A stretch of DNA of 64,000 nt, taken from the NCBI GenBank assembly GCA_964243985.1, contig CAXTHJ010000002.1, forward strand, positions 51,908 to 115,907. Reading direction: 5' to 3'. Below, one piece after another: positions 51,827 to 60,199 of this stretch. Position 1 is the first letter of the stretch. The number at the start of each line of letters is the position of its first letter. Source of the DNA: CAIOYC01 sp964243985. GTDB taxonomy: Bacteria > Pseudomonadota > Alphaproteobacteria > Caulobacterales > Caulobacteraceae. Below the pieces are notes generated by a model. That model worked only from the letters and a program-made list of their open reading frames with translations, ran no database searches and was not told the DNA's origin. Made by a program: the position numbers and the translations under genes.

Positions 51827-52423
51827 TCAGACGTAGACGACCGGCGCGCGCTCCACGCCCGCCAGATCGAGAAAGTTGGCCAGCATGGCATGGCCGCCTT
51901 CGGTGGCGATGGATTCCGGATGGAACTGAAGGCCGAAGATCGGGCGTGTCTTGTGGCGAAGGCCCATAACCTCCCCATCCTCAGTCCATGCAGTGACATC
52001 GAGGACGTCCGGCAAGAACTCACGCGGCGTCGCCAGGCTATGATAGCGGGCGGCGGTGAGGGGATTAGGCAGGCCCTCAAACAGACCAAGGCCGTCGTGA
52101 CGCACGGGACTGGTCTTGCCGTGCATCAGGGTTTTAGCGCGAGTCACCTGGCCGCCGAACGCTTGCGCGATAGCTTGGTGACCCAGGCAGACGCCGAGAA
52201 CGGGCAGATCGAGCGGCGCTTTGGCGAGGATATCGAGGCAGATCCCGGCGTCGTTCGGCGTGCAGGGGCCCGGCGAGAGCAGAATGGCTTCTGGCCGCAG
52301 CGCGAAAGCGCCCTCCGCCGTCAACACGTCGTTGCGGCGCACTACCATCCGCGCGCCCAATTCCGATAAGTAATGAACCAGATTGTAGGTGAAGCTATCG
52401 TAGTTATCGATGACCAGGATCAT
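51827..52423 (-). CDS. trpG: Anthranilate synthase component II (glutamine amidotransferase)
   Basis: 198 residues from the ATG at 52423 ('MILVIDNYDSFTYNLVHY'). Provides ammonia to TrpE, and in some bacteria also to PabB. 'ILLSPGPCTPNDAG', 'GVCLGHQAIAQAFGG' with the nucleophile Cys, and 'LQFHPESIATEGG' with the His-Glu pair. TrpE is not in the window, so its partner is encoded elsewhere. The start overlaps a small upstream gene by four bases. Confidence 0.94.
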   Translation of the reverse strand: MILVIDNYDSFTYNLVHYLSELGARMVVRRNDVLTAEGAFALRPEAILLSPGPCTPNDAGICLDILAKAPLDLPVLGVCLGHQAIAQAFGGQVTRAKTLMHGKTSPVRHDGLGLFEGLPNPLTAARYHSLATPREFLPDVLDVTAWTEDGEVMGLRHKTRPIFGLQFHPESIATEGGHAMLANFLDLAGVERAPVVYV

Positions 52424-52626
52424 GGCTTGTTCGCCAGACGTTGGTCCAGATAAAACATCCAGACTGGCGGGGCCGGAGCGACGCCGGCTAAGGCGGAGAG
52501 GGTGGCCCCGTGCTGCGGTGTGAAGATCTCGATCACCTCGGCCTCCAACCGTGACGGGCGTCCGGCTTCTAGGCCTGCAACGGAGTTTCGCCAAGTCCGT
52601 CGATCTTGGCGGGTCACGTTAAGCAT
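52420..52626 (-). CDS. Small hypothetical protein coupled to trpG
   Basis: 68 residues: basic N-terminus, acidic 'EAEVIEIFTPQHGA', then a Pro-rich hydrophobic end 'APPVWMFYLDQRLANKP'. Overlaps trpG start by four bases, so translation is coupled. The sequence is not a Trp-rich leader peptide (two Trp only). No family recognised. Coding is supported by coupling. Confidence 0.5.
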   Translation of the reverse strand: MLNVTRQDRRTWRNSVAGLEAGRPSRLEAEVIEIFTPQHGATLSALAGVAPAPPVWMFYLDQRLANKP

Positions 52627-52645
52627 TTTTCAATCCAACCTCGCG

Positions 52646-52894
52646 ATGTCTTCCAACATGGTCGACACCATCCTCTTTTTGGCCCGGCCTGCTCGGGAAG
52701 CTCTGGCGTTGATCCACGCAGCGCCCGAGGACAAGCTGGCGGAGCCTGTATGGCGCCTGTTGCTGACATCGGTATTCGCGGCGGGGGCGGCTTTGACCTG
52801 CGCCTTCGTGGTGATCTTCGGCGCGCCGGGCAGCGACGATAACACAGCGAAGGGCGACCCGGTTCATATGGCGATTGTCTCGCCACCCCGCTGA
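52646..52894 (+). CDS. Small single-pass membrane protein
   Basis: 82 residues from the ATG at 52646; divergent from the trpG-linked gene. One membrane segment (about 38-58, 'LLTSVFAAGAALTCAFVVIFG') near the middle, polar at both ends. No family recognised. It ends 8 bases before the slt stop, convergent. Confidence 0.5.
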   Translation: MSSNMVDTILFLARPAREALALIHAAPEDKLAEPVWRLLLTSVFAAGAALTCAFVVIFGAPGSDDNTAKGDPVHMAIVSPPR

Positions 52895-52902
52895 ACAGCT
52901 CG

Positions 52903-55017
52903 TTATTTTCCGGTGTTTGAAAGCTGGGAGTAGGGGATCGGCCCACCCGTCGGCGCATTGTTCGGCAACCCCATGGGCGCGCTGGCCGTCCAGCTTCCAC
53001 GCTTCAGATCTTCGGCCAGGGTGAGAGGCGCCGTGCCGCCGTTCAGCCGGGCACGGTAGACCTGCGTCGTCTCCATGGTCCGCATCACGTAGTTTCTTGT
53101 CTCGGAGAAGGGGATGCACTCGATGAAATCGGTGGGATCGGTTCCGCCCCCTCGCGGATCGCCGCAGTAGGAGACCCAGACCGCCGGGCGCCCGGGCCCC
53201 GCGTTATATCCCGCCGCAGCCATCACATATGAGCCCCCGAAGCCGCTCACGAGATCGCCGAGATAGACCCCGCCAAGGCGCAGATTGTAGTCCGCCTCGT
53301 TGAGACGCCCCGGCGAATAGCCGACCCCGAGTTTGCGGGCCAGGACGGACGCGGTGCCCGGCATCAACTGCATCAGACCGCGAGCGCCAGGCCCGGACTT
53401 GGCGTTGGGATCGAAATTGCTTTCCTGGCGGGCGATGGAGAGCATGAAGGCCGGCTCCGCCGCGCCATTTTCCTGCGGGGTTGCGATGATCGGATAGCCG
53501 CGGTCGGGCAGATAAATGCCCTTCTGAGCGCCCGCGCGCACCACACGCATGGATAGGTCCTGATCGCCATAGAGGCGCGCCATGTCAACCAGGAGCGCCA
53601 GCTCCGTCGCCGTCGGCAAGGTTTCGGCGGCGGCCAGGACGAATGAGCGGAAGATATCGTGCTCGTCCGCGTCCCCAATCAAGTGCGCGGCGCGGATCAG
53701 GTCACGCGCCTCAAAGCTTGCGCGGTCAGATGCGGTGGGCATCGGGTCCGGCGCCAGGGTTATCTGATGTTGCCCCACTTTTTCCGCTGAGAGCTGGCCG
53801 TAGAACGCTGTGTAATATTGCGCACCCTGGCTCCAAAACGCGTTGGCGGATGCCGTATCGCCCCGTGCCGCAGCGGCTCGACCCCGCCAATAGTAGGCGC
53901 GGCTGATGCTGATGGGCGATGTGACCACAGTTTGGATTTTGGCGAAGTGCTGATCGGCCAAAGCGGGATCGTGCAGCTTGGTGAGGGCGATCCAGCCGGC
54001 GAAGAACTCCGCCTCCGCGTAGTCCGACCCGCTCGGCAGGCCGTGGCCGGTGACCGCGGCATAGGCTCCCTGCACATCGCCGCTCCGAAGCGCGGCGTTC
54101 ATCAAGCTGCGCCGTTCGGCCCATATGGCGCTGTCGATCTCCGGGTTGGCGGGCAGCGCCGAGGGAAAATTGCGTAGATAGCCGACCGCCACCACGTCCA
54201 GATCACGCTTGCGGTAGTAGTGGGCGCGGTCGAAGGCGAGGCCTGGGTCCGACTGCAGATTGGCCGGCACCTGATCCACCAGTTGCGGCGCGTCGTTGCG
54301 ATCGGCGCGAAGGGCGATGCGCGCCTCCGCCAGGCTCCGCACATCGGGCGTAACCACGCCCATCATGGCGTGCGCCGCTGGGCCTTGCTGACCGTAGAGC
54401 AGCGCACCAAGCCGTTGCGCGTCATCGTCCGGCGTCAGCATGGCGCCGAAGCGGGCGCGCATTAGCGACTGCTTGTCCACCTCGAACACATGGTCGCGCC
54501 AATAGCCGCGAATCAGCGCCTGAGCGTCGGAGGCCCGACCGAGCGATTGATACGCGGCCGCCAGCGCTATCGCGCCTTCCGGCGTCTCCGGCGTCGTCGC
54601 GCCGAACCAATCGATCACCTGTTGAGGCGGAACGGCGGCGGCCTCTAAGGTTTTCTCCGCGCCTACCCGGCGGCGGTTGGCGCGCGGCCAGCCCGTGAGA
54701 TCGCGATCGGCGGTTTCGATGTCGTAAAAGCTGAGCTTGGTGGCGGCGTTGTCGATCATCGCCCACTCAACTACCCGCTTTGCGATGGGATCGGCCAGCG
54801 CGGCCTGAATGGCCGAGGCGCGGGCGAGGTCGCCCACCTTGGCGGCTTCTATCGCCTCATGGAGCTTGGAGGCTTCGGAACCATAGACAGGCAGGGATGT
54901 GTTCGAAGAGGTCGGGCCTGCTCCTGATAGGGCGGAATAGGGCACGGGCTCGGCGACCGCACCCACAGCCAGCGCCAGCCATGAAGTCACCGCCAACGCC
55001 TTGCGCCAAACCTTCAT
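52903..55017 (-). CDS. slt: Soluble lytic transglycosylase
   Basis: 704 residues from the ATG at 55017; longer starts run into dapA. Signal peptide (about 1-21, 'WLALAVGAVA'), then a long alpha-superhelical U/L region with TPR-like repeats (about 40-520). The SLT catalytic domain has 'LSIARQESNFDPNAKSGPGARGLMQLMPGTA' (catalytic Glu in RQES) and 'VMAAAGYNAGPGRPAVW'. Cleaves glycan strands to 1,6-anhydro products in the periplasm. Divergent from dapA. Confidence 0.92.
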   Translation of the reverse strand: MKVWRKALAVTSWLALAVGAVAEPVPYSALSGAGPTSSNTSLPVYGSEASKLHEAIEAAKVGDLARASAIQAALADPIAKRVVEWAMIDNAATKLSFYDIETADRDLTGWPRANRRRVGAEKTLEAAAVPPQQVIDWFGATTPETPEGAIALAAAYQSLGRASDAQALIRGYWRDHVFEVDKQSLMRARFGAMLTPDDDAQRLGALLYGQQGPAAHAMMGVVTPDVRSLAEARIALRADRNDAPQLVDQVPANLQSDPGLAFDRAHYYRKRDLDVVAVGYLRNFPSALPANPEIDSAIWAERRSLMNAALRSGDVQGAYAAVTGHGLPSGSDYAEAEFFAGWIALTKLHDPALADQHFAKIQTVVTSPISISRAYYWRGRAAAARGDTASANAFWSQGAQYYTAFYGQLSAEKVGQHQITLAPDPMPTASDRASFEARDLIRAAHLIGDADEHDIFRSFVLAAAETLPTATELALLVDMARLYGDQDLSMRVVRAGAQKGIYLPDRGYPIIATPQENGAAEPAFMLSIARQESNFDPNAKSGPGARGLMQLMPGTASVLARKLGVGYSPGRLNEADYNLRLGGVYLGDLVSGFGGSYVMAAAGYNAGPGRPAVWVSYCGDPRGGGTDPTDFIECIPFSETRNYVMRTMETTQVYRARLNGGTAPLTLAEDLKRGSWTASAPMGLPNNAPTGGPIPYSQLSNTGK

Positions 55018-55161
55018 CCGCAGCCTTCTTCTCGTCCGGCGCCGTCCTGCACCGATGAAGGTTGCAGGCGGAGCCCGTGGACCGATATTGTAGTGAAGAA
55101 CAGTTTCATCACCGACTCCACGGCTTAAGCAATGAACAAGCCGCAAAGGCGCTAAAAATCG

Positions 55162-56046
55162 ATGTCCGAACCTCTTTTCAAGGGCGTAATCACCGCCTTG
55201 GTGACACCCTTTCGTGATGGCCTGATCGACGAGGCAGCCTTTCGTCGTCTGCTGGAGCGGCAGATCGAGGGCGGCGTCCACGGTGTCGCGCCTGTGGGCA
55301 CTACCGGCGAGACCGCGACCCTCAGCCCCGATGAGCACAAGCGAGTGGTGGAGCTCTGCGTCGAGATCGTCGCCGGACGGATCAGCGTGATCGCGGGCGC
55401 CGGCGCCAACGCCACGGCTGAGGCTATCGACCTCGTCAAGCATGCCAAGGCGGTGGGGGCCGACGCCGCCCTCGTGGTGACGCCCTATTACAATCGGCCG
55501 AGCCAGGAAGGGCTTTACCAGCACTACGCGGCCATCGACGCGGCGGTGGATTTTCCGGTGATCGTCTATAATGTGCCCTCCCGCACCGGCAGCGACATTT
55601 CCAACGACACCTTGGCCCGCCTCGCCAAGCTAAAGAGCATTCGGGGGATCAAGGACGCCACCGGCGATCTCGTCCGCGCCAACCTGATGCGGCTCGTGTG
55701 CGGAGAGGACTTCTGCCTGTTGTCCGGCGACGATCCGACCGGCGTCGCCTACATCGCCCTTGGCGGCCACGGCCTCATCTCCGTCACCTCCAACGTGGCG
55801 CCGCGCGCTTCGGCCGAGCGGATGAACGCGGCGATGGCGGGAGACTTCAAGACAGCGCTGGCGTGGCAGGACAAGCTGGTGCGTCTGGATAAGGCGCTCT
55901 TCGCCGACGCCTCGCCCTCGCCCACCAAGTTTGTGCTGGGCGAACTCGGCCTCTGCGCTGATGAACTCCGCCTGCCCATCACCCCCTGCAACGACACGGT
56001 GAAGCCGATGATCCGCGACGCTCTGCGCGCGGTCGGGAACCTCTAG
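55162..56046 (+). CDS. dapA: 4-hydroxy-tetrahydrodipicolinate synthase
   Basis: 294 residues. Condenses pyruvate and aspartate semialdehyde in lysine/DAP synthesis, feeding peptidoglycan. 'PVGTTGETATLSPDEH' , 'VTPYYNRPSQEGLYQHY' with catalytic Tyr, and 'IRGIKDATGDL' with the Schiff-base Lys are conserved. The 144-base gap to slt holds the divergent promoters; no clear boxes were assigned. Confidence 0.96.
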   Translation: MSEPLFKGVITALVTPFRDGLIDEAAFRRLLERQIEGGVHGVAPVGTTGETATLSPDEHKRVVELCVEIVAGRISVIAGAGANATAEAIDLVKHAKAVGADAALVVTPYYNRPSQEGLYQHYAAIDAAVDFPVIVYNVPSRTGSDISNDTLARLAKLKSIRGIKDATGDLVRANLMRLVCGEDFCLLSGDDPTGVAYIALGGHGLISVTSNVAPRASAERMNAAMAGDFKTALAWQDKLVRLDKALFADASPSPTKFVLGELGLCADELRLPITPCNDTVKPMIRDALRAVGNL

Positions 56047-56048
56047 GC

Positions 56049-56519
56049 ATGGCCGCGCCGGAACAGACGCGAAAGCTGATCGCCGAGAACCGGCGGGCGA
56101 AGTTTGACTACTTCCTGGAGGACAGCATCGAAGCCGGCCTGATCCTGACCGGCACCGAGGTGAAAGCGCTACGCCTCGGCCGCGCCAACATCGCCGAGAG
56201 CTACGCCTCGGCGGAAGGGCGGGAGATCGTGCTGATCAACAGCTACATCCCCGAATACAAGAACGCCAACCGCTTCAATCACGAGCCGCGCCGGCATCGT
56301 AAGCTCCTCTTGCACCGAAAGCAGATCGATAAGCTGATCGCCGCCGTGCAACGCGAGGGCCGCACCATCGTCCCCACCAAGCTCTATTGGGACGAAAAGG
56401 GCCGCGCCAAATTGGAGTTATCTCTCGCCAAGGGCAAGAAGACTCACGACAAGCGCCAGACCGAGGCCGATCGCGACTGGGCCCGCGACAAGGCGCGGCT
56501 GATGCGAGATAAGGGCTGA
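56049..56519 (+). CDS. smpB: SsrA-binding protein SmpB
   Basis: 156 residues, two bases after the dapA stop. Carries tmRNA to stalled ribosomes. 'NRRAKFDYFLEDSIEAGLILTGTEVKALR' opens the OB-fold; 'INSYIPEYKNANRFNHEPRRHRKLLLH' follows. The basic C-terminal tail 'KKTHDKRQTEADRDWARDKARLMR' folds into the decoding centre. The tmRNA gene itself was not found in this window. Confidence 0.95.
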   Translation: MAAPEQTRKLIAENRRAKFDYFLEDSIEAGLILTGTEVKALRLGRANIAESYASAEGREIVLINSYIPEYKNANRFNHEPRRHRKLLLHRKQIDKLIAAVQREGRTIVPTKLYWDEKGRAKLELSLAKGKKTHDKRQTEADRDWARDKARLMRDKG

Positions 56520-56539
56520 AACTCCCCGAGGTGTCGGCC

Positions 56540-57799
56540 TCAGGGCGTATCCTGAATGAGCTCGTCATCGTCCGTCTCGCCGCGCGTGGCGAAGAAGGCA
56601 TAGAGAGCCGTTCCCGCCAGCAACACGCCCGCCAGCACGAACGGCGCGCCCGAAGCGGCCACCGAATGTCCGGGGCTGACGAAATAGGCGAAGGTGAAGG
56701 GAAAGACGAGCGGGCCGATCAGTTCGGCGATGCCGGTCAGACTGGCGTTGGCGCCCTGGAGCTGGCCCTGCTCGGAGGCGGTGACGTGGTGGCTCATCAG
56801 GGTCTGGCACGCCGCGCCGAACATGCCCCAGAGGGCGATGATCGGGATGCCCCAGAGGAAGATGGAACCGTTTGGCGCGAGGCCCGCAAAGCAAAGCCCC
56901 GCCGCGCCGAAACAAAGACCGCCAATCAAGGTGCGACGATTGCCGAACTGCTTCACCACCCGTCCGACCACACCCGCCTGAACGATCACCATGGCGACGC
57001 CCACCAGCGCCAAGGTCACGCCGACCGAATGGGGCGTCCAGTGATAGCGGAACATGGCGTAGAGGGTGACGGTGGAGGGCAGGGACACCTGCGCCAGGGT
57101 GGAGAGGAACAGGATCGCCGCCAGCGCCATCAAGTCCGGGTGGCGGCGGAGGAGCTTTAATGCGCCGAGGGGATTGGCCCGTCGCCAGCGGAAGGCGGTT
57201 CGGAGAGTTTTCGGCAACGATTCCGGCAACACGAAGAAGCCGTAGACGGCGTTGGCGACGCTGAATCCGCCAGCGACCCACAGCGGCAGGCGGCTGGAAT
57301 ATTCCCCAAGATAACCTCCGATGGCGGGGCCGAGGATAAACCCCAGCCCGAAGGCTGCACCGAGGATGCCGAACGCTCCGGCGCGTTTTTCGATCGGCGT
57401 GGTGTCGGCGATATAAGCCGAAGCGGTGCCGAAACTGGCGCCCGTGATCCCGGATATGGCTCGCCCGACAAAGAGAAGACTGAGGCTCGGCGCCCAGGCC
57501 ATCAGCGCGTAGCTCAAACCAAGCCCAAGGTTGGACGCCAGGATCAACGGCCTGCGTCCAAACCGATCCGATAGCGACCCCACCACCGGCGAGAACAGGA
57601 ACTGCAACAGCGCGAACGCTGCGTTGAACAGGCCGTAGGTGACGGCGGCCCAGGTGGTGTCCTGCTGCAGGAACTCGGTGACGAGCTTGGGCAGCACGGG
57701 CGCCACCATGCCGAGCGCCATGATGTCGAGCAGCACCGTGATGAAGATGAAGGTGACGGCGGCGCGGCCCGTTTGAACGCGCGGCTGGGGGTCAGTCAT
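56540..57799 (-). CDS. MFS transporter, TetA-like
   Basis: 419 residues with twelve membrane segments. 'LDIMALGMVAPVLPKLV' and the loop 'GSLSDRFGRRPLILAS' (motif A) and 'GLGFILGPAIGGYLGE' (motif C, drug:H+ antiporters) support the TetA-like efflux subgroup. Substrate unknown. Convergent with smpB; the next gene on its strand (UDG) ends 70 bases upstream of its start. Confidence 0.82.
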   Translation of the reverse strand: MTDPQPRVQTGRAAVTFIFITVLLDIMALGMVAPVLPKLVTEFLQQDTTWAAVTYGLFNAAFALLQFLFSPVVGSLSDRFGRRPLILASNLGLGLSYALMAWAPSLSLLFVGRAISGITGASFGTASAYIADTTPIEKRAGAFGILGAAFGLGFILGPAIGGYLGEYSSRLPLWVAGGFSVANAVYGFFVLPESLPKTLRTAFRWRRANPLGALKLLRRHPDLMALAAILFLSTLAQVSLPSTVTLYAMFRYHWTPHSVGVTLALVGVAMVIVQAGVVGRVVKQFGNRRTLIGGLCFGAAGLCFAGLAPNGSIFLWGIPIIALWGMFGAACQTLMSHHVTASEQGQLQGANASLTGIAELIGPLVFPFTFAYFVSPGHSVAASGAPFVLAGVLLAGTALYAFFATRGETDDDELIQDTP

Positions 57800-57869
57800 G
57801 CGGCCCCCTTACGACCGGCGAACACGGAAGGCCAGTTTAGGCGGCGGGCGCCAAAGGTCGCAAGGGCGC

Positions 57870-58532
57870 TCAAAGCGGGTGATTGAGGTGGCGGCGGACT
57901 GCGGCGAACACCTGCTCGAACATTTCCGTCGTCAACCGCCCCGTATTGGTGTTGAGGCGAGAGCAATGGTAGCTGGAAAACAGGCGGTAGGGGCCGGCGT
58001 CAGTCTCCACCCCGTGACCGGCGGCGACGAGGGAGGAGCTGAGGCCTAAGGCGCGCAGCACGTTCTTCCGTGACACGTCGCCGAGGCAGACGACGGCCTT
58101 CAGGTTCGGCAGGGCGTTCAGGCGCGCCGTCAGGAACGGACGACAGGACGCCTCTTCGATCGGCAGCGGCTTGTTGCCGGGCGGGGCGCAGCGGACGGCG
58201 TTGGAGACCATGCAGTCGACAAGCCGCAATCCGTCGTTCGGATCGGCGCGGTAATCGCCTTCTGCAAAGCCGAACTTGATCAGGGTCTGGTAAAGCAGCT
58301 CGCCCGCATAGTCCCCGGTGAAGGGCCGCCCCGTACGGTTGGCGCCTTTGCGGCCGGGCGCCAGGCCCATCACCAGCAGCCGCGCCGCAGGATCGCCGAA
58401 CGAGGGCGCGGGGCCGTTGAACCAGTCCGGATGCTCGGCCCGGTTCTCCTGGCGATAGGCGACCAGGCGGGGGCAGATGGGGCAGTCCCTTGGCGGCTCC
58501 GGCGTATCGGCGGCCGGTTCAGGCGTCCGCAT
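57870..58532 (-). CDS. Family 5 uracil-DNA glycosylase (UdgB)
   Basis: 220 residues. Removes uracil and related deaminated bases from DNA. Motif A 'MGLAPGRKGANRTGRPFTGDYAG' has Ala-Pro in place of the catalytic Asp, the family 5 mark; motif B is 'HCSRLNTNTGRLT'. Cys17 and Cys20 ('CPIC') with two later Cys probably bind the Fe-S cluster. Its start region overlaps the NYN-domain gene by 14 bases on the same strand, implying co-expression. Confidence 0.85.
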   Translation of the reverse strand: MRTPEPAADTPEPPRDCPICPRLVAYRQENRAEHPDWFNGPAPSFGDPAARLLVMGLAPGRKGANRTGRPFTGDYAGELLYQTLIKFGFAEGDYRADPNDGLRLVDCMVSNAVRCAPPGNKPLPIEEASCRPFLTARLNALPNLKAVVCLGDVSRKNVLRALGLSSSLVAAGHGVETDAGPYRLFSSYHCSRLNTNTGRLTTEMFEQVFAAVRRHLNHPL

Positions 58533-59112
58533 CTTGGTCCTGATCCACGTCCCCCTGGATAAAGCGGGGCAGGGGGGGGCGGTGCGGACGACCGATCACG
58601 CCCGCCAGGTCCTGCAGGTCCACGAAGGCGTCCGCCTGGCGCCGCAGATCGTCGGACATCATCGGCGGCTGGGACTTCAGGGTGGAGATCACCGTCACCC
58701 GGACGCCCTTGCGCTGCACCGCCTCCACCAGCTTCCTGAAATCGCCGTCGCCGGAAAAGAGCACGATGTGATCCACCGACGATGCGATGTCCATCATGTC
58801 GACGGCGATCTCGATATCCATATTGCCCTTGGTGCGGATCACGCCAGTACCCTGTTCGGTGTAGCGTTTCACCGGCTTGGTCACCATGGTGAAGCCGTTG
58901 TAGTCGAGCCAGTCCACCAGGGGGCGCAACGGCGAATATTCCTGATCCTCCACCACGGCGGTGTAGTAGTAGGCGCGCACCAGCACGCCGCGCTTCCTGA
59001 ACTCCTCCAGGAGCTTCTTGTAGTCGATGTCGAGGGCGAGGCCTTTGGCGGCCGAATAGAGATTGGCGCCGTCGATGAACAGCGCGATGCGATCGTTGGG
59101 ATAGAAGGTCAT
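58519..59112 (-). CDS. NYN/PIN-like domain protein (LabA/DUF88)
   Basis: 197 residues. 'RIALFIDGANLYSAAKGL' and 'KGNMDIEIAVDMMDIA' supply the acidic metal-site residues, and 'IVLFSGDGDFRKLVEAVQRKGVRVTVIS' completes the PIN-like NYN nuclease fold. Likely an RNase; the target is unknown. The C-terminal 'RPPLPRFIQGDVDQDQDADA' is an acidic tail encoded partly by the overlap with udgB. Divergent from folK (23 bases between starts). Confidence 0.85.
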   Translation of the reverse strand: MTFYPNDRIALFIDGANLYSAAKGLALDIDYKKLLEEFRKRGVLVRAYYYTAVVEDQEYSPLRPLVDWLDYNGFTMVTKPVKRYTEQGTGVIRTKGNMDIEIAVDMMDIASSVDHIVLFSGDGDFRKLVEAVQRKGVRVTVISTLKSQPPMMSDDLRRQADAFVDLQDLAGVIGRPHRPPLPRFIQGDVDQDQDADA

Positions 59113-59135
59113 GAAAATCCGGACTTGAGCCTGAA

Positions 59136-59648
59136 ATGAGTGGGGAAAATTGGGATGAGGCGATCGTGGTCGCGCTCGGGAGCAATCTTGGCGGTGAATA
59201 TGGATCGTCCTGCGCCGTTTTGACTCGCGCCCTTCAGGGGTTCGGCGAGATCGGCCTGATCGTCAAGGCGAAATCCTCCATCTGGCGCTCCAGAGCCTGG
59301 CCCGACCCGTCCGATCCGGACTTTTTCAACGCCGTCGCCATGGTGGAGAGCGCCTCATCGCCGCGCGACGTGCTGGCGGCCCTGCATGGGCTTGAGGCGC
59401 AGTTCGGCCGGGTGCGCACCTCGGCCAACGCCGTCCGCGTGCTGGATCTGGACCTGATCGCCTATGGCCGACAAGTGAGCGAAGACGGGGCGCTGATCCT
59501 GCCCCACCCGCGCGCCGCCGAACGCCTGTTCGTGATGGGACCGTTGGCGGAGATCGCGCCGGGGTGGCGCCATCCTGTGACGGGGAAGCACGCCGACGCC
59601 CTCGCCGCCCAGTCCACCGTCGGGCGCGACGCCGCGCCGCTTGCCTGA
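59136..59648 (+). CDS. folK: HPPK, folate pathway pyrophosphokinase
   Basis: 170 residues. Transfers pyrophosphate to 6-hydroxymethyl-dihydropterin. 'VVALGSNLGGEYGS', 'WPDPSDPDFFNAVAMVE', 'RVLDLDLIAYG' with the metal-binding DxD, and 'LPHPRAAERLFVMGPLAEIAPGW' are diagnostic. 73 bases separate it from rpoZ. Confidence 0.94.
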   Translation: MSGENWDEAIVVALGSNLGGEYGSSCAVLTRALQGFGEIGLIVKAKSSIWRSRAWPDPSDPDFFNAVAMVESASSPRDVLAALHGLEAQFGRVRTSANAVRVLDLDLIAYGRQVSEDGALILPHPRAAERLFVMGPLAEIAPGWRHPVTGKHADALAAQSTVGRDAAPLA

Positions 59649-59721
59649 GGTGCGCCTTCGGCGTTGCACAAGAGGCTGCAAACCCCTATGTGAACCGGTT
59701 CCAAGCCCGTTCGAGGATTTC

Positions 59722-60081
59722 ATGGCTCGCGTCACCGTAGAAGATTGCGTCGAGAAGGTTCCCAACCGCTTCAGCCTGGTGCTGCTGGCCGCACACCGCG
59801 CGCGCGCGATCTCCACCGGCTCGCCCCTGATGATCGACCGGGACAACGACAAGAACCCCGTAGTGGCCCTGCGCGAGATCGCCGATGAGGCGGTGGAGTC
59901 CGAGGTGCTGCGCGAAGCCCTCATCACCACGCTGCAACGGGTCGATGAGCGCACCGAAGCCGAGGAAGAGGCCGACACCCTGGCCCTCCTGGAAGATCCC
60001 CAGCACATGCACATGAGCGAGCAGGAGCTGGTCCGCGCGCTGCAAAGCGACCGCGACGGCGGGCAGGAGGAGCGCTACTGA
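59722..60081 (+). CDS. rpoZ: RNA polymerase omega subunit
   Basis: 119 residues from the ATG at 59722; a start at 59641 would overlap folK. 'MARVTVEDCVEKVPNRFSLVLLAAHRAR' is the conserved core that clasps beta-prime, and 'NDKNPVVALREIADE' follows. The acidic C-terminal extension is usual in alphaproteobacteria. In E. coli omega is part of a ppGpp-binding site, and here the (p)ppGpp gene follows. Confidence 0.95.
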   Translation: MARVTVEDCVEKVPNRFSLVLLAAHRARAISTGSPLMIDRDNDKNPVVALREIADEAVESEVLREALITTLQRVDERTEAEEEADTLALLEDPQHMHMSEQELVRALQSDRDGGQEERY

Positions 60082-60167
60082 CGCCCCCGGGCGCAGACAC
60101 AGCGACCTTCGAGGCGATCCCGGAAACATCGCTTCCAATCACCGACGCCTTTTCCACAACCTTCCAA

Positions 60168-60199
60168 AGCGAGCCCGCCAAGAAGCCGGCTCGCTTTTT
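60168..60199 (+). terminator. Intrinsic terminator overlapping the RSH gene start
   Basis: AGCGAGCC pairs with GGCTCGCT around a 12-base loop, flanked by AAA on the left and TTTTT on the right, a full intrinsic terminator 87 bases after rpoZ. The T tract runs into the TTG that is the only standard start for the next gene. Confidence 0.8.
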
